NCBI GenBank assembly: GCA_017522915.1
Contig: JAFWXX010000012.1
Span: 1 to 64,000, forward strand
Source: Bacteroidaceae bacterium
GTDB taxonomy: Bacteria > Bacteroidota > Bacteroidia > Bacteroidales > Bacteroidaceae
DNA: 64,000 bases
Reading direction: 5' to 3'
Shown here: one piece after another, positions 53,139 through 63,698 of the stretch
Position numbering within the stretch: position 1 is the first letter of the stretch
Layout of the letters: each line of letters opens with the position of its first letter
Notes under the pieces: generated by a model
What the model saw: the letters and a program-made list of their open reading frames with translations, nothing else
Told to the model about the DNA's origin: nothing
The model's database searches: none
Translations under genes and position numbers: made by a program

Positions 53139-54158
53139 TTATTCAACAACTGTCACCCAACCGTACGGGTCGGCTACATCGCCGTACTGTATTGCACGCA
53201 GACGGTTATAAAGCCCGGTAAGGACAGGACCAGGCTTGCCGTCCTTGGCAATCACATAGCTCTTGCCCTGCTCCACATCGTCGATACGCCCTATCGGAGA
53301 TATAACTGCAGCCGTTCCGCATGCACCAGCCTCCTCGAACGTGTTCAGTTCCTCTTCGGGTACCGGACGCTGCTCGACATTCATTCCCATGTCACGCGCT
53401 ATCTGCATGAGGCTGTTGTTTGTTATCGACGGAAGTATGGATGTTGACTTCGGAGTTATATAGCTGTTGCCCTTTATTCCTATGAAGTTGGCTGCACCGC
53501 ACTCGTCGATATACTTCTTCTCCTTAGCATCAAGGTATATCTCGCATGCATAGCCCTGCTCGTGCGCAGCATAACTTGCTCTCATGCCGGCAGCATAATT
53601 GCCTCCGACCTTGAAGCGGCCTGTTCCAAGAGGCGCAGCACGGTCAATATCACGGAATATCACACAGTTATTCACAGCAAATCCGGCCTTGTAGTATGGA
53701 CCTACCGGAGTAACGAATATGACGAACAGATACTCCTTCGAAGGGTTAACACCGACCTGCGCGCTCGTACCGATGAGCAACGGACGTATATAAAGCGAAG
53801 CACCGCTCTCGTACGGCGGAACAAAACGCTCGTTCAAAGCCACCACCTTAGTAACCATCTCGCGGAAAAGTTCCGTGCTCACACGCGGCATCATTATTCC
53901 GTCGCAGCTGCTCTGCAGACGTTCGGCATTCGCTTCGAGACGAAAGACACGTACCTTGCCGTCCTTTCCGCGGAAAGCCTTCAGCCCTTCAAAGGCATCC
54001 TGACCATAATGAAGGCATGTCGCTGCCATGTGGAGCGATATATTCTCGTCGGTACAGACCTGAACCTCACCCCATGCACCGTCTTTATATATGCAACGTA
54101 CATTGGCATCGGTCTTACGATATCCGAAGCCTATATTTGCCCAATCTATTGTTTCCAT
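53139..54158 (-). CDS. ilvE: Branched-chain amino acid aminotransferase
   Basis: 339 aa from the ATG at 54158 ([20 protein letters not shown]); the frame upstream to 54209 runs over the promoter-like TATCTTCG at 54192-54185 (minus strand). Class IV PLP transaminase: [51 protein letters not shown] with the PLP-binding Lys just before it (GRFKVGGN), and [11 protein letters not shown]. It catalyses the last step of Ile/Leu/Val synthesis. First gene of a transcript with trmB and the Dabb gene. Confidence 0.95.
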   Translation of the reverse strand: METIDWANIGFGYRKTDANVRCIYKDGAWGEVQVCTDENISLHMAATCLHYGQDAFEGLKAFRGKDGKVRVFRLEANAERLQSSCDGIMMPRVSTELFREMVTKVVALNERFVPPYESGASLYIRPLLIGTSAQVGVNPSKEYLFVIFVTPVGPYYKAGFAVNNCVIFRDIDRAAPLGTGRFKVGGNYAAGMRASYAAHEQGYACEIYLDAKEKKYIDECGAANFIGIKGNSYITPKSTSILPSITNNSLMQIARDMGMNVEQRPVPEEELNTFEEAGACGTAAVISPIGRIDDVEQGKSYVIAKDGKPGPVLTGLYNRLRAIQYGDVADPYGWVTVVE

Positions 54159-54243
54159 CCTAATACTGTTTTTTATTTGTGGCGCGAAGATACACATTTT
54201 GCCCGACAAGTGAAAATATTTTTAAAGAGACACCTTTCTGTTG

Positions 54244-54450
54244 TCACTCTACAACTTCGGGCGATATCTCATCCAGCAGGGCCTTGACCTCCTCATCGAC
54301 CGTGAAGAGTCTCGACCTGCAGAACTGCACCAATGCAGAAGCCTCTTTCAATGCTCCGGCCAGTTCATCAATATCCATCTTGCCATTCTGCACAAGAGCC
54401 ATAATCTCTTCAAGACGCGCCATAGCCTGCGTATAAGTCATTTTTTTCAT
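54244..54450 (-). CDS. xseB: Exodeoxyribonuclease VII small subunit
   Basis: 68 aa. XseB pattern: MTYTQAMARLEEIMALVQNG, then ELAGALKEASALVQFCRSRL and a short acidic tail. It forms exonuclease VII with XseA, encoded 6 nt upstream. Start at ATG 54450; the Met at residue 4 is an alternative. Confidence 0.95.
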   Translation of the reverse strand: MKKMTYTQAMARLEEIMALVQNGKMDIDELAGALKEASALVQFCRSRLFTVDEEVKALLDEISPEVVE

Positions 54451-54456
54451 ATCGTA

Positions 54457-55719
54457 TCAGTTTTTCTTTTCTTTCTCCTTAACAACGCTTCTTATTTCTC
54501 CGTCGGCAACAAGAGTAACGACCTCATCCCCGGCCGAAACCTCTTCTACAGAGCGCAGCAGCTTGCCGTTGACTCTTGTAAGGCTATAGCCCATGGCCAA
54601 TATGCGTTCGGGCGATGCAGCCTCAATGCTCTTCTGGGAAAGTTCAAGCCTGTAAAGCTCTTTCTGCAGCAGATTCCGGACATTGGCAACCAGATTCTGC
54701 GATATCATTTTAACCCTGGCGGCCTCATCCTTCATAAAAACAGCAGCCGACAGAGGAAGCCTATGATGCAACGAATGCAGTCGCTGGCGTTCCCACTCCA
54801 CCTTTCGCTGTACAGCAGCTGTCATTTCCAGACGAATACCGGACAAGCAGGCATCCTGCTCCAGCATTGAATGTATAAGAAGCTCTGCTGCCGCGGTAGG
54901 TGTCTTTGCCCTTGTATGCGCCACAACGTCAAGCACACTCTCGTCGCGCTGATGTCCGATTCCTGTTATTATCGGCAACGGGAACTGGGCGCAGTTGTTG
55001 GCAAGGTCGTATGTATCGAAGCAGCTCAGCTCGCTTGTTGCGCCTCCGCCACGTATTATAACGACAACATCCCACATATCAATATTGGCAGCGATACGGT
55101 CCAGAGCCGATATTATGCCCTGCTCCACTCCGCTGCCCTGCATCGGAGAGGGGAAAAGATGCGGATAGAAAACAAAGCCGTACCTGTTACGGGCCAACTG
55201 GTCGCAGAAATCGCCGTAACCGGCAGCCGTTGAAGACGAAATGACTGCTATACGCTGCGGAAGAAGCGGAAAAGCGAGTTCCTTATTAAGATTTATTACC
55301 CCCTCATCGGCAAGCCTTCTTATCACTGTCTGACGTTGCCGGGCCAAGTCGCCTACAGTGTATGCCGGCTCGATATCGCACACTTCGAGAGTGTAGCCAT
55401 AGAGTTCGTGGAAGCCGACCTTTACTTGAAGAAGCACCTTCAGGCCGGCAGAGAACGGCTGGCCTGTCTGTTCCAGAAAATAGGGCTTCAGCAGAGAGTA
55501 GATACGTGCCCAAACCGTTCCGCGAGCCTTGGCCACAAGTTCATTGGCAGCCTCATCGCGCTGTACGAGTTCAATATAGCAATGCCCGGCAGATGTCTCC
55601 CGCACCTCGCTCAGTTCACCGGTAACCCAATAGCGTGCAGAAAGAGTCTCGCCCAATATGTTGCGGACCATATTATTGAGCGAATAGAGGGTAAAGGGAG
55701 CGTCTGCACTATTCATCAT
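54457..55719 (-). CDS. xseA: Exodeoxyribonuclease VII large subunit
   Basis: 420 aa. N-terminal OB-fold ([20 protein letters not shown]) and catalytic domain with [38 protein letters not shown] and [20 protein letters not shown], then [11 protein letters not shown]. Long C-terminal helices follow, and a final small domain ([20 protein letters not shown]). It degrades single-stranded DNA with XseB. The start overlaps the mnmA end by 8-11 nt, depending on which of the two first ATGs is used. Confidence 0.95.
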   Translation of the reverse strand: MMNSADAPFTLYSLNNMVRNILGETLSARYWVTGELSEVRETSAGHCYIELVQRDEAANELVAKARGTVWARIYSLLKPYFLEQTGQPFSAGLKVLLQVKVGFHELYGYTLEVCDIEPAYTVGDLARQRQTVIRRLADEGVINLNKELAFPLLPQRIAVISSSTAAGYGDFCDQLARNRYGFVFYPHLFPSPMQGSGVEQGIISALDRIAANIDMWDVVVIIRGGGATSELSCFDTYDLANNCAQFPLPIITGIGHQRDESVLDVVAHTRAKTPTAAAELLIHSMLEQDACLSGIRLEMTAAVQRKVEWERQRLHSLHHRLPLSAAVFMKDEAARVKMISQNLVANVRNLLQKELYRLELSQKSIEAASPERILAMGYSLTRVNGKLLRSVEEVSAGDEVVTLVADGEIRSVVKEKEKKN

Positions 55720-56788
55720 TGCCTTTTATCCATTGGTTTATTCCACGCTGCTGTGCTATGAATGCACCGCCTGCAACCATATTGCCATTATAAAACACGG
55801 CCGACTGTCCAGGAGTTATCGCAGAAGCCGCCGAGTGAAGACGTACAAGCCATAGCGTATCGCTTACCTGCATAGGAGCATCACATGGAATCGGAAGGCT
55901 ACGGTAACGCACACGCACCGAAAGATTTTCGGGCACCTCACCTACCCATTGCGGTTCTTCTATAAGCATATAGTTTACAAGAAGGTCGCTCTCCTCGCCC
56001 AACATGACTGTATTCTTGAGTGGATTTATTCTTGTAACATAAGCCGGACGGCCCAAGGCTATTCCTAATCCCTTGCGCTGCCCTATCGTATAGAACGGGA
56101 AGCCGCTATGCTTGCCGAGGATGCGTCCTTCGCTATCGACAAAGGAGCCGCCGGCAAACCGTGCATCGATGCCGGGCACGTTCTCACGCAAGAAATCGCG
56201 GTAATCGCCCGGAATGAAGCAGACCTCCATGCTCTCACCGCTGCCGGCAACGCTTTCATATCCACGTTCCTTAAGATATTCCTGCACCATAGGTTTCTCC
56301 ATGCCGCCTAAAGGAAAGATTACTCTTGACAGCTGTTTCTGTGTAAGCCGCCATAGGAAATAGCTCTGGTCCTTACGGGCATCATCACCGGTAACGATAT
56401 AGTATCTGCCGTCATGTTCCTCCACCTTGACATAATGCCCGGTAGCGATATTGCTGCAGCCGAGCCTGTCGGCCCACTCCTCAAGCAGAGCGAACTTCAC
56501 AAGAGGATTGCAATTTACACAAGGGTTCGGCGTATATCCATTGAGGTAGCTGTCAATAAAAGAGCGTATTACGGTTTTCTTGAAACCTTCCCTCACATCG
56601 GCTATATGGTGCGGAATGCCCAAGCGGGCAGCAAGGCCGGCTGCATCATCAGCTGCCTTCATCCCTGAATCGCAGGTCACGAACGTAAGACCTTCTACCC
56701 TATACCCTTGTTCAAGAAGCATAGAGCATACTGCGGTACTGTCTATACCGCCGCTCATACCTACCAGCACGCTCTTTTCCGCATTCAT
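55709..56788 (-). CDS. mnmA: tRNA-specific 2-thiouridylase MnmA
   Basis: 359 aa from the ATG at 56788 ([20 protein letters not shown]), which is the usual MnmA start; the frame to 56899 has no homology. PP-loop SGGIDS, the catalytic Cys in [47 protein letters not shown] and the second Cys in [15 protein letters not shown]. It makes s2U34 in Lys/Glu/Gln tRNAs. First gene of the mnmA-xseA-xseB operon. Confidence 0.95.
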   Translation of the reverse strand: MNAEKSVLVGMSGGIDSTAVCSMLLEQGYRVEGLTFVTCDSGMKAADDAAGLAARLGIPHHIADVREGFKKTVIRSFIDSYLNGYTPNPCVNCNPLVKFALLEEWADRLGCSNIATGHYVKVEEHDGRYYIVTGDDARKDQSYFLWRLTQKQLSRVIFPLGGMEKPMVQEYLKERGYESVAGSGESMEVCFIPGDYRDFLRENVPGIDARFAGGSFVDSEGRILGKHSGFPFYTIGQRKGLGIALGRPAYVTRINPLKNTVMLGEESDLLVNYMLIEEPQWVGEVPENLSVRVRYRSLPIPCDAPMQVSDTLWLVRLHSAASAITPGQSAVFYNGNMVAGGAFIAQQRGINQWIKGNDE

Positions 56789-56912
56789 CACCAATATGCT
56801 TTCACTGTCCTGCAGAACTTGCCGAAAAAGACATAAATTCAAACATCTTCTTAATCTGTCAAAAAAAATGCCTACTTTTGTAACAAGTTTCACACGCAAT
56901 ATATTTTCTATA

Positions 56913-56931
56913 CAAAGATAGATTATTTTTG
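56913..56931. promoter_or_regulatory. Back-to-back -7 elements between mnmA and the MATE gene
   Basis: CAAAGATA (56913-56920; TATCTTTG on the minus strand) and TATTTTTG (56924-56931, plus) are separated by 3 nt. The plus box is 41 nt before the MATE start at 56973. The minus box is 124 nt before mnmA; a plus-strand TACTTTTG at 56873-56880 is also present. Confidence 0.5.
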
Positions 56932-56972
56932 CGACTATCAGACATTATTCAAGAACTGATTTGAAAAATTCT

Positions 56973-58364
56973 ATGAGCAACAATATCGAGAAGAAGGTAC
57001 CCACTGAGCTTGGAACCGAAAAAGTAGGCAAGCTGCTTATGCTGTATGCAATACCGGCAATCATAGCACAAACCGCAGCATCGCTCTACAACATGATTGA
57101 CAGCGTATTCATCGGGCATATTCCAGACGTGGGCGCAGAAGCCATTTCGGGACTTGCAACGACATTCCCGTTCATGAACCTCTCTGCAGCGTTCGGTGCA
57201 ATGGTTGGTGTTGGAGGTGCGACACAGCTTTCGGTAAGGCTCGGACAACGTGACTACGAATCGGCAAAGAACATTCTCGGGAACCTTGTAACGCTCAACA
57301 TCGTAGTGGGAGTAATCTTTGCAGCCATTTCGCTTCTGTTCCTCGACGAGATTCTATTCTTTTTCGGTGCGAGCAACGCTACGCTGCCTTTTGCACGTGA
57401 TTTCATGATTGTAATTCTCATAGGCAACCCGGTAACACACATGTACTTCGGAATAAATGCGGCACTAAGGGCTTCGGGACACCCCAAACAGGCAATGTAT
57501 GCAACAATCCTTACTGTTGTGATGAATATAATTCTCGCCCCGGTATTCATATACCTGCTGGGATGGGGAATCAAGGGCGCAGCCATAGCGACAATACTGT
57601 CACAATGCATCACGCTTGCATGGCAGACAAAGCTGCTGAGCAACCCTGATGAGCTGCTGCATCTGCAGAGGGGTATATACAAACTGAAAAAGGATATTGT
57701 AAAGGGTATTCTTGCCATAGGTATGTCGCCGTTCTTCATAAATGCTGCAGCCTGCATTGTCGTGATTATCATAAACAAGGGACTGCGCAGCTATGGCGAG
57801 GACGGAGACATCTCAATTGCCGCATACGGCATAGCCAACCGCATGCAGTTCATCTTCGTGATGGTCGTATTAGGACTTACACAGGGGATGCAGCCCATTG
57901 TAGGCTACAACTATGGCGCAAAACGGCCCGACAGAGTAAAGAGAGCTTTGACACTGACCATATTCTGGGGCACATTAGTCACTACATTCGGATTCGTAAT
58001 ATGCGAGTTCTTTCCCGAAACTGTCGCAATGGCATTCACCACAGAGCCGGTACTCATAGAGCAGTCGGCATGGGCAATGCGCGTGATGTCGGCATTCATG
58101 CCGCTGATTGGTTTCCAGCTTGTAACGACGAACTTCTTCCAGAGCATCGGCATGGTAAACAAGTCGATATTCCTTTCACTTACGCGACAAGTACTTCTGC
58201 TTATACCTCTATTGCTTATTCTGCCCCTTTTCATCGGAGAAAAAGGAGTATGGTACAGCATGCCGATATCGGATGCGATTGCAGCCGTGCTGACCATTGT
58301 AATGCTTGCAATCCAATTCAAGGAGTGGAAGAGAGAGGATGTTGGACATACTATACAAAACTGA
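56973..58364 (+). CDS. MATE-family multidrug/sodium antiporter
   Basis: 463 aa from the ATG at 56973 (MSNNIEKKVPTELGTEKVGK). Twelve hydrophobic segments in two MATE halves: MLYAIPAIIAQTAASLYNMI followed by DSVFIGHIPDVGAEAISGLA in the first, and GMSPFFINAAACIVVIIINK, then GLTQGMQPIVGYNYGAKR in the second. MATE transporters export drugs or metabolites in exchange for sodium or protons. It belongs to the NorM/MepA-like group; substrate unknown. Followed 24 nt later by the cytidylate-kinase-like gene. Confidence 0.92.
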   Translation: MSNNIEKKVPTELGTEKVGKLLMLYAIPAIIAQTAASLYNMIDSVFIGHIPDVGAEAISGLATTFPFMNLSAAFGAMVGVGGATQLSVRLGQRDYESAKNILGNLVTLNIVVGVIFAAISLLFLDEILFFFGASNATLPFARDFMIVILIGNPVTHMYFGINAALRASGHPKQAMYATILTVVMNIILAPVFIYLLGWGIKGAAIATILSQCITLAWQTKLLSNPDELLHLQRGIYKLKKDIVKGILAIGMSPFFINAAACIVVIIINKGLRSYGEDGDISIAAYGIANRMQFIFVMVVLGLTQGMQPIVGYNYGAKRPDRVKRALTLTIFWGTLVTTFGFVICEFFPETVAMAFTTEPVLIEQSAWAMRVMSAFMPLIGFQLVTTNFFQSIGMVNKSIFLSLTRQVLLLIPLLLILPLFIGEKGVWYSMPISDAIAAVLTIVMLAIQFKEWKREDVGHTIQN

Positions 58365-58388
58365 ACAATATAGATTAGGTACTGTATT

Positions 58389-59009
58389 ATGAAAAATATT
58401 GTAATCGCTATTGGCCGTGAACTCGGCAGCGGAGGCAAGGAGATTGCCGAGATACTGGCAGCAAGACTAGGCATAAAGTTCTATGACAAGAAACTGCTTG
58501 AGGTTGCAGCACGCGAAAGCGGGCTTGACACGACGGTATTCGAGAATGCCGATGAGCGTGAGTCGCACAGTTTCATAGGAAACATGTTCAGCATACACGG
58601 CTCGCTGGCCAATGTGCTGTCGGGAGGAAGCTGCATGGACAATGACCAGCTTTTTGCCATACAGAGCGATGCCATACGCGACTTGGCACAGACAGAGAGC
58701 TGCATTATAGTGGGACGCTGCGCCGAGTATGTACTGCGCGAGCACCCGAACATGGTGAGCATATTCATAACCGCAGACAGCGCAGAGCGTATAAAGCGTG
58801 TAATGGAGAGAGAAAAGGCAAGCCGCGAGGAGGCTGCTGAAATCATTGCAAAAGGAGACAAGCGCCGCCGCCAGTACCACGACTACTACTCTACCGGCAA
58901 ATGGGGAGAGGCACGCAGCTACGACCTCTGCATCAACTCATCGCACATGGGCATAGAGGCTACCGCAGAATTCCTGTACAGCTACATAAGACAACGCTTC
59001 CAGCTATGA
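58389..59009 (+). CDS. Cytidylate-kinase-like protein (AAA_26/Cmk2 family)
   Basis: 206 aa. P-loop variant IAIGRELGSGGKEIAEILA at the N-terminus, then LGIKFYDKKLLEVAARESGL, IIVGRCAEYVLREHPNMVSI and the lid-like EREKASREEAAEIIAKGDKR with KRRRQYHDYYSTGKWG. This is the cytidylate kinase-like family that is widespread in Firmicutes and Bacteroidetes; the true nucleotide substrate is not established and a separate cmk usually exists. It overlaps the next gene by 4 nt. Confidence 0.88.
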   Translation: MKNIVIAIGRELGSGGKEIAEILAARLGIKFYDKKLLEVAARESGLDTTVFENADERESHSFIGNMFSIHGSLANVLSGGSCMDNDQLFAIQSDAIRDLAQTESCIIVGRCAEYVLREHPNMVSIFITADSAERIKRVMEREKASREEAAEIIAKGDKRRRQYHDYYSTGKWGEARSYDLCINSSHMGIEATAEFLYSYIRQRFQL

Positions 59010-59494
59010 AACGCATAGGATTGATGTCGGATACCCATAGCTGGTGGGACGACAGATACCTTACGCACTTTGCCGACTGCGACGAGATTTGGCATGCAGG
59101 TGACATTGGCAGCGAACTTATTATAAACCGCTTGGAGGAGCATTGCCCGGTCCGGGCCGTATGCGGCAATATTGACGGACGTGAACTGAGCATGCGTTTC
59201 AGCGATGTGCTCAAGTTCAAGGTCGAAGAGTGCAATGTGATAATGACACACATTGGAGGCTACCCTGGCAGATACGACTCTTCGGTGCGCAAGGAGATAT
59301 ATGAAGAATGTCCCCAGCTCTTCATTTCGGGACACTCGCACATACTGAAGGTTATGTACGACAAGACCGTTGGTTGCCTTCACATAAACCCCGGTGCAGC
59401 AGGCAGGCAAGGGTGGCAGCAGGTACGCACACTGGTAAAGTTCATTATCGACGGCAAAGAGATAAAGGAACTTGAAGTGATAGAACTTGCATAG
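59006..59494 (+). CDS. YfcE/MJ0936-family metallophosphoesterase
   Basis: 162 aa from the ATG at 59006, overlapping the previous stop (ATGA). Calcineurin-like phosphoesterase motifs: GLMSDTHSWWDDR, EIWHAGDIGSELI, RAVCGNIDGREL, VIMTHIGGYPGRYD and LFISGHSHILKV, which supply the dinuclear metal site. Substrates of this family are phosphodiesters such as bis-pNPP in vitro; the physiological one is unknown. Confidence 0.92.
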   Translation: MKRIGLMSDTHSWWDDRYLTHFADCDEIWHAGDIGSELIINRLEEHCPVRAVCGNIDGRELSMRFSDVLKFKVEECNVIMTHIGGYPGRYDSSVRKEIYEECPQLFISGHSHILKVMYDKTVGCLHINPGAAGRQGWQQVRTLVKFIIDGKEIKELEVIELA

Positions 59495-59514
59495 CGTACT
59501 CTTTACCAGAATAC

Positions 59515-59545
59515 TTTTTTATTAGATAATAAAAACGTACCTTTG
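59515..59545 (+). promoter_or_regulatory. Promoter of the secreted endonuclease gene
   Basis: TTTT (59515-59518) at the -33 position, 19-nt spacer, -7 TACCTTTG (59538-59545), 40 nt before the start at 59586. Confidence 0.6.
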
Positions 59546-59585
59546 CCGGGAACAACAAGACACGTAACTAAGACAAAACATTATA

Positions 59586-61631
59586 ATGAGACGTTTTTTC
59601 ATCCAAATCATGATGCTGTTGTTTGCTACGACAGCTATAGCGCAGGCCGAATACTACACAAGCATTGACGGCACAAAGGGAGGCGCAGCCCTTAAGACCG
59701 CACTTTATAACCTTATAAAGAACCACCAGCAAATAAGCTACGGAAGCGGCACAAGCAGCACCTGGGGTGCATTCTACACGACAGATGCAGTAATAGAGAA
59801 CGGACAAAGGCGCGTACTCGACATGTACTCGAACGAGAAACGCTATTTTGGAGACAAAGGCAGTGCCGTATCGGGAATGAACATCGAGCACAGTGTTGCA
59901 AAAAGCTGGTGGGGAGGCGGCAAGAACAATGCCTATTGCGACTTGCATCACCTGAACCCGTCGGACCAGAATGCAAATAGCCGAAAGAGCAACTATCCTC
60001 TAGGCGAACTTACAAGCGTAAGCTGGGACAACGGAGTGACATTCGTGGGAAAAGCGAACATTGACGGCAGCAGCCAGAACGCATACGAGCCTTGCGACGA
60101 GTACAAGGGTGATTTCGCGCGTACTTTCATGTACATGTTCACATGCTATCAGGACCTTACCTGGGAATATACCTGGATGAACTACGAGAAGAGCACCTAC
60201 CCCACACTGAAGCCATGGGCCGTAGAGTTGCTGCTAAAATGGCACAAGCAGGACCCGGTAAGCGAGAAAGAGGTGAACCGCAACAATGCCGTACATGCAG
60301 TCCAGGGTAACCGCAACCCTTATATTGACTATCCTCAGCTTGCCGACTACGTTTGGGGCGACTCCATCAACTATACATTCCACCTTAACGGCGATGTTGA
60401 AGGCGGAACAGGCGATGACAAGCCAGAAACAGACATACCCGATGGGTACGATTTGAAACTTTTCGAGGATTTTGAGGAGGCACCATATCAGTTCAAGCCT
60501 ATTGAATGTGACTTCCCATGGCATTTCGAGTACCAGTGCGGAGAGGTTACATCTTATGACGATAACGATGTTGCGAACGACGCCGAGAGCTGGCTGGTTT
60601 CCGACCCGATGGACTTCACCAAAGACAACAACGCAAAGATTACATTCGACTATGTCATACGATACTGTACAGCTGACAAGGTTAAGGATTACAACCAACT
60701 GCTCATAAGCCGTGACTTTACAGGCAACATCACTGATGCCACATGGGAAGTCATTGACTTCAATGCCGTGCAGAACACTTCAGACTGGACTAAGACCTCA
60801 ACCGGCGAGATTGCCATACCTGATACATATATGGGTGACAAGAGTGTTGTAATAGCGTTCAAGTATATCGGAACTTCTGCACAAGCCGGCACATTCGAGG
60901 TTGACAATGTCAAGGTTATAGCAGCCGAAGGTACGAACGACGGCAACACCGGGAATGAGGGCAATGGAGATGAAGACGATGAGAACGAAGACACCATAGG
61001 CAACGGAGGAAACTTTACCGACGGCTCGTTCACTCTTGTGACCGATGCAGCACTGCTTACAGCAGGCGACTCAATTGTCATTGCATACGAGAATTTCGCC
61101 ATGGGCGCATCGGCAGGGAACTACCGTTACAAGACTGACATTATGGTAAGCAACGGCCGTATCACATATTTTGCCGAAGACGTACAGAAGATTGTCATAG
61201 AGAACGGTGTTGTAGAAGGAACATTTGCATTCAATGTCGGTGACGGCTACCTGGCAGCAACATCAACCAGCAAGAACTATGTTGCAACAGCCGAAACACT
61301 CGATGCGAACGGCAGTTGGAGAATAGCCATTGAAGGCGAGGCTCTTGCTGTCATAACGGCACAAGGCGACAAGACACGCAACATACTGCAGTACAACACA
61401 AGCTCGCCACGTTTCTCCTGCTATACAGGAACACAGAAGAGCGTGAACATATATGCAAAGTCACCGGTAACAACAGGCATCGGAAGCATTGTGCCTGAAA
61501 GCGACAATGTCGTGGATGTCTATTCGCCGGCCGGAGTATGCATCCGACGCCAGGTCGAAGCAGAGAAAGCTCTCGAAGGATTGGCAAAAGGCATATACAT
61601 TGTAGGCAGCAGAAAAATTCTTGTGAAGTAA
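59586..61631 (+). CDS. Secreted endonuclease I family protein with C-terminal beta domains
   Basis: 681 aa. Signal peptide MRRFFIQIMMLLFATTAIAQ. The nuclease domain (about 20-250) has MNIEHSVAKSWWGGGKNNAY and DLHHLNPSDQNANSRKSNYP, the His-metal motif of EndA/Vvn/endonuclease I. Residues ~280-455 resemble a choice-of-anchor beta-sandwich (FKYIGTSAQAGTFEVDNVKV at its end), followed by an acidic Gly/Asn/Asp/Glu linker (about 456-478), another beta domain and a short YSPAGVCIRRQ...GIYIVGSRKILVK module typical of Bacteroidales exported proteins. Probably cell-surface DNA or RNA scavenging. A terminator follows. Confidence 0.9.
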   Translation: MRRFFIQIMMLLFATTAIAQAEYYTSIDGTKGGAALKTALYNLIKNHQQISYGSGTSSTWGAFYTTDAVIENGQRRVLDMYSNEKRYFGDKGSAVSGMNIEHSVAKSWWGGGKNNAYCDLHHLNPSDQNANSRKSNYPLGELTSVSWDNGVTFVGKANIDGSSQNAYEPCDEYKGDFARTFMYMFTCYQDLTWEYTWMNYEKSTYPTLKPWAVELLLKWHKQDPVSEKEVNRNNAVHAVQGNRNPYIDYPQLADYVWGDSINYTFHLNGDVEGGTGDDKPETDIPDGYDLKLFEDFEEAPYQFKPIECDFPWHFEYQCGEVTSYDDNDVANDAESWLVSDPMDFTKDNNAKITFDYVIRYCTADKVKDYNQLLISRDFTGNITDATWEVIDFNAVQNTSDWTKTSTGEIAIPDTYMGDKSVVIAFKYIGTSAQAGTFEVDNVKVIAAEGTNDGNTGNEGNGDEDDENEDTIGNGGNFTDGSFTLVTDAALLTAGDSIVIAYENFAMGASAGNYRYKTDIMVSNGRITYFAEDVQKIVIENGVVEGTFAFNVGDGYLAATSTSKNYVATAETLDANGSWRIAIEGEALAVITAQGDKTRNILQYNTSSPRFSCYTGTQKSVNIYAKSPVTTGIGSIVPESDNVVDVYSPAGVCIRRQVEAEKALEGLAKGIYIVGSRKILVK

Positions 61632-61652
61632 CGGCAACAAGCCAACCGCCAT

Positions 61653-61687
61653 ACGGCAAGAGTACCTGCAACGGGTACTCTTGCCGT
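61653..61687 (+). terminator. Terminator after the endonuclease gene
   Basis: 14-bp perfect stem ACGGCAAGAGTACC/GGTACTCTTGCCGT with a 7-nt loop, followed by CTTTAT, 22 nt after the stop. Confidence 0.8.
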
Positions 61688-61747
61688 CTTTATACACGTA
61701 TGCAGAGAATCACAATTCAAACTTTTGCAACCTTTTTCTCTTGCATT

Positions 61748-61780
61748 GTTGCATAAATTGGATTTTATTATGTAAGTTTG
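61748..61780 (+). promoter_or_regulatory. Promoter of mutA-mutB
   Basis: -33 GTTG (61748-61751), 21-nt spacer, -7 TAAGTTTG (61773-61780), 57 nt before the mutA start. I see no cobalamin riboswitch in the short leader. Confidence 0.6.
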
Positions 61781-61837
61781 CTATGGTAATGTTGCCATAC
61801 CGGCAATTGGTGAATTTTCAATACAAAACTCTAATTT

Positions 61838-63688
61838 ATGGACAAGGAAAAGGAGAAGCTTTTCAGCGAATTCTCGCCTGTATCGACAGAGAATTGGAAA
61901 GACAAGATCATTGAGGACCTCAAGGGTGCCGACTATGAGAAGAAGATGGTTTGGAGAACCGGGGAAGGATTCAACGTTAACCCGTTCTACCGCAAGGAGG
62001 ACCTCCCTGCCGGATATGAATCATGCGTGCCCGGCGAATACCCTTACACACGTGGAAACAAGAAGTGCAACTGCTGGCTTATACGCCAGGATATCAATAT
62101 CGAAAATGCTTCCGAAGCAAACGCCAAGGCAAAGAAACTCATCGGCGAAGGCGTTGACTCAATATCATTCAAGGTTAAGGGCAAGCTTGTGACTCCAGAA
62201 TACATTCCTGCCCTTCTTGACGGCATTGATGCTGAAAAGACAGAACTGAACTTCAGTGTATGCCCCGGTAAGGCAATAGAATTCACACAACTCTTTGCCG
62301 AGTACTGCAAACAGCGCGGATTTGACCTTGAAAAGGTAAGAGGCTCCATTGGCTATGACCCCATAGCAAAGGAACTCCTTGCAGGAAAGGTTATAGAAAA
62401 CTATACTGAAACTATAAAAGCACTCATTGAAGCGACCTCCGGAATGCCGAAGTTCCGTTGCATAGCTGTAAACAGCTGCAAACTGAACAATGCAGGAGCA
62501 TACATCACTCAGGAACTTGGCTATGCGCTTGCATGGGGAAACGAGTATCTCAATGCCGTTACCGAAGCCGGTGTTCCTGTTGATGCCGTTGCAAAGAACA
62601 TGAAGTTCAACATGGGTATATCAAGCAACTTCTTCATGGAGATTGCAAAGTTCCGCGCTGCACGCACGTTGTGGGCAAAGATTGTAGAGCAGTATGCTCC
62701 TGAATGCAAATGCTCCGGCAAGATGATTGTACATGCCGAGACATCGGAGTTCAACCTTACCCTATTCGATTCTTATGTGAACATGCTCCGTACCCAGACC
62801 GAAGCCATGAGTGCTGCCATTGCCGGTGTCGAGTCGATAACGGTAACACCGTTCGACAGCGTTTATGAAGCTCCGACAGACTTTGCCATGCGAATCGCAA
62901 AGAACCAGCAGCTCATACTCAAGCACGAGAGCCACCTCGACAAGGTTGTTGACCCGGCCGGCGGTTCATACTACATTGAGAGCCTGACCGCGTCCATTGC
63001 TGCCGAGGCTTGGAAGATTTTCCTTGCAGTTGAAGAGGCCGGTGGCTTCCATAAGGCCGTTAAGGAGGGGAAGATACAGAAGAGTGTAGAGGAGTCGGGC
63101 AACAATCGCCGTACAGCTCTTGCAAAGCGCAAGGAGATTCTTCTGGGAACAAACCAGTACCCGAACTTCAGCGAGACTTCGGAAGGCAAACGTCCTGCTG
63201 AACATTGCTGCGGATGCGGTTGCCATGAAAACAACGCAGGAGGCACGACACTTGCTATAAGAAGACTGGGCGAGGAGTTTGAACAGCTGCGCTTGCGTAC
63301 CGAGGAAAGCGGCAGAAGGCCTAAGGCATTCATGCTCACCATAGGAAACCTTGCCATGAGACAGGCCAGAGCGCAGTTCTCATGCAACTTCCTTGCAACA
63401 GCCGGCTATGAGGTTATCGACAACTTGGGCTTCAAGAGCGTTGAAGAGGGAGTTGCTGCTGCACTGGATGCAAAGGCAGACATCGTTGTCATCTGTTCGA
63501 GCGATGACGAATATGCAGAGTATGCTATTCCGGCATTCAAAGCTATCGGAGAGAAGGCTATATTCATTGTTGCAGGAGCACCCGCATGCATGGATGAACT
63601 GCAGCAGGCCGGCATCGAGAACTTCATACATGTGAGAGTCAATGTTCTGGAGACCCTAAAGGGATTGAACGCAAAGTTGGGCATATAA
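61838..63688 (+). CDS. mutA: Methylmalonyl-CoA mutase small subunit
   Basis: 616 aa. The catalytically silent partner subunit: TIM-barrel-like domain with [60 protein letters not shown], and a B12-domain-like end ([20 protein letters not shown]) that lacks the D-x-H-x-x-G cobalamin motif, as expected. With MutB it interconverts succinyl-CoA and methylmalonyl-CoA, the basis of propionate production. Unusual: a Cys-rich patch [11 protein letters not shown] at about 455-465 in the linker between the two domains. MutB follows after 10 nt. Confidence 0.95.
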   Translation: MDKEKEKLFSEFSPVSTENWKDKIIEDLKGADYEKKMVWRTGEGFNVNPFYRKEDLPAGYESCVPGEYPYTRGNKKCNCWLIRQDINIENASEANAKAKKLIGEGVDSISFKVKGKLVTPEYIPALLDGIDAEKTELNFSVCPGKAIEFTQLFAEYCKQRGFDLEKVRGSIGYDPIAKELLAGKVIENYTETIKALIEATSGMPKFRCIAVNSCKLNNAGAYITQELGYALAWGNEYLNAVTEAGVPVDAVAKNMKFNMGISSNFFMEIAKFRAARTLWAKIVEQYAPECKCSGKMIVHAETSEFNLTLFDSYVNMLRTQTEAMSAAIAGVESITVTPFDSVYEAPTDFAMRIAKNQQLILKHESHLDKVVDPAGGSYYIESLTASIAAEAWKIFLAVEEAGGFHKAVKEGKIQKSVEESGNNRRTALAKRKEILLGTNQYPNFSETSEGKRPAEHCCGCGCHENNAGGTTLAIRRLGEEFEQLRLRTEESGRRPKAFMLTIGNLAMRQARAQFSCNFLATAGYEVIDNLGFKSVEEGVAAALDAKADIVVICSSDDEYAEYAIPAFKAIGEKAIFIVAGAPACMDELQQAGIENFIHVRVNVLETLKGLNAKLGI

Positions 63689-63698
63689 TTCGGACATC

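Noticed and set aside
61690..61837. Cobalamin riboswitch before mutA
   Set aside because: The leader is too short and has no recognisable riboswitch core; a normal promoter fits the spacing.
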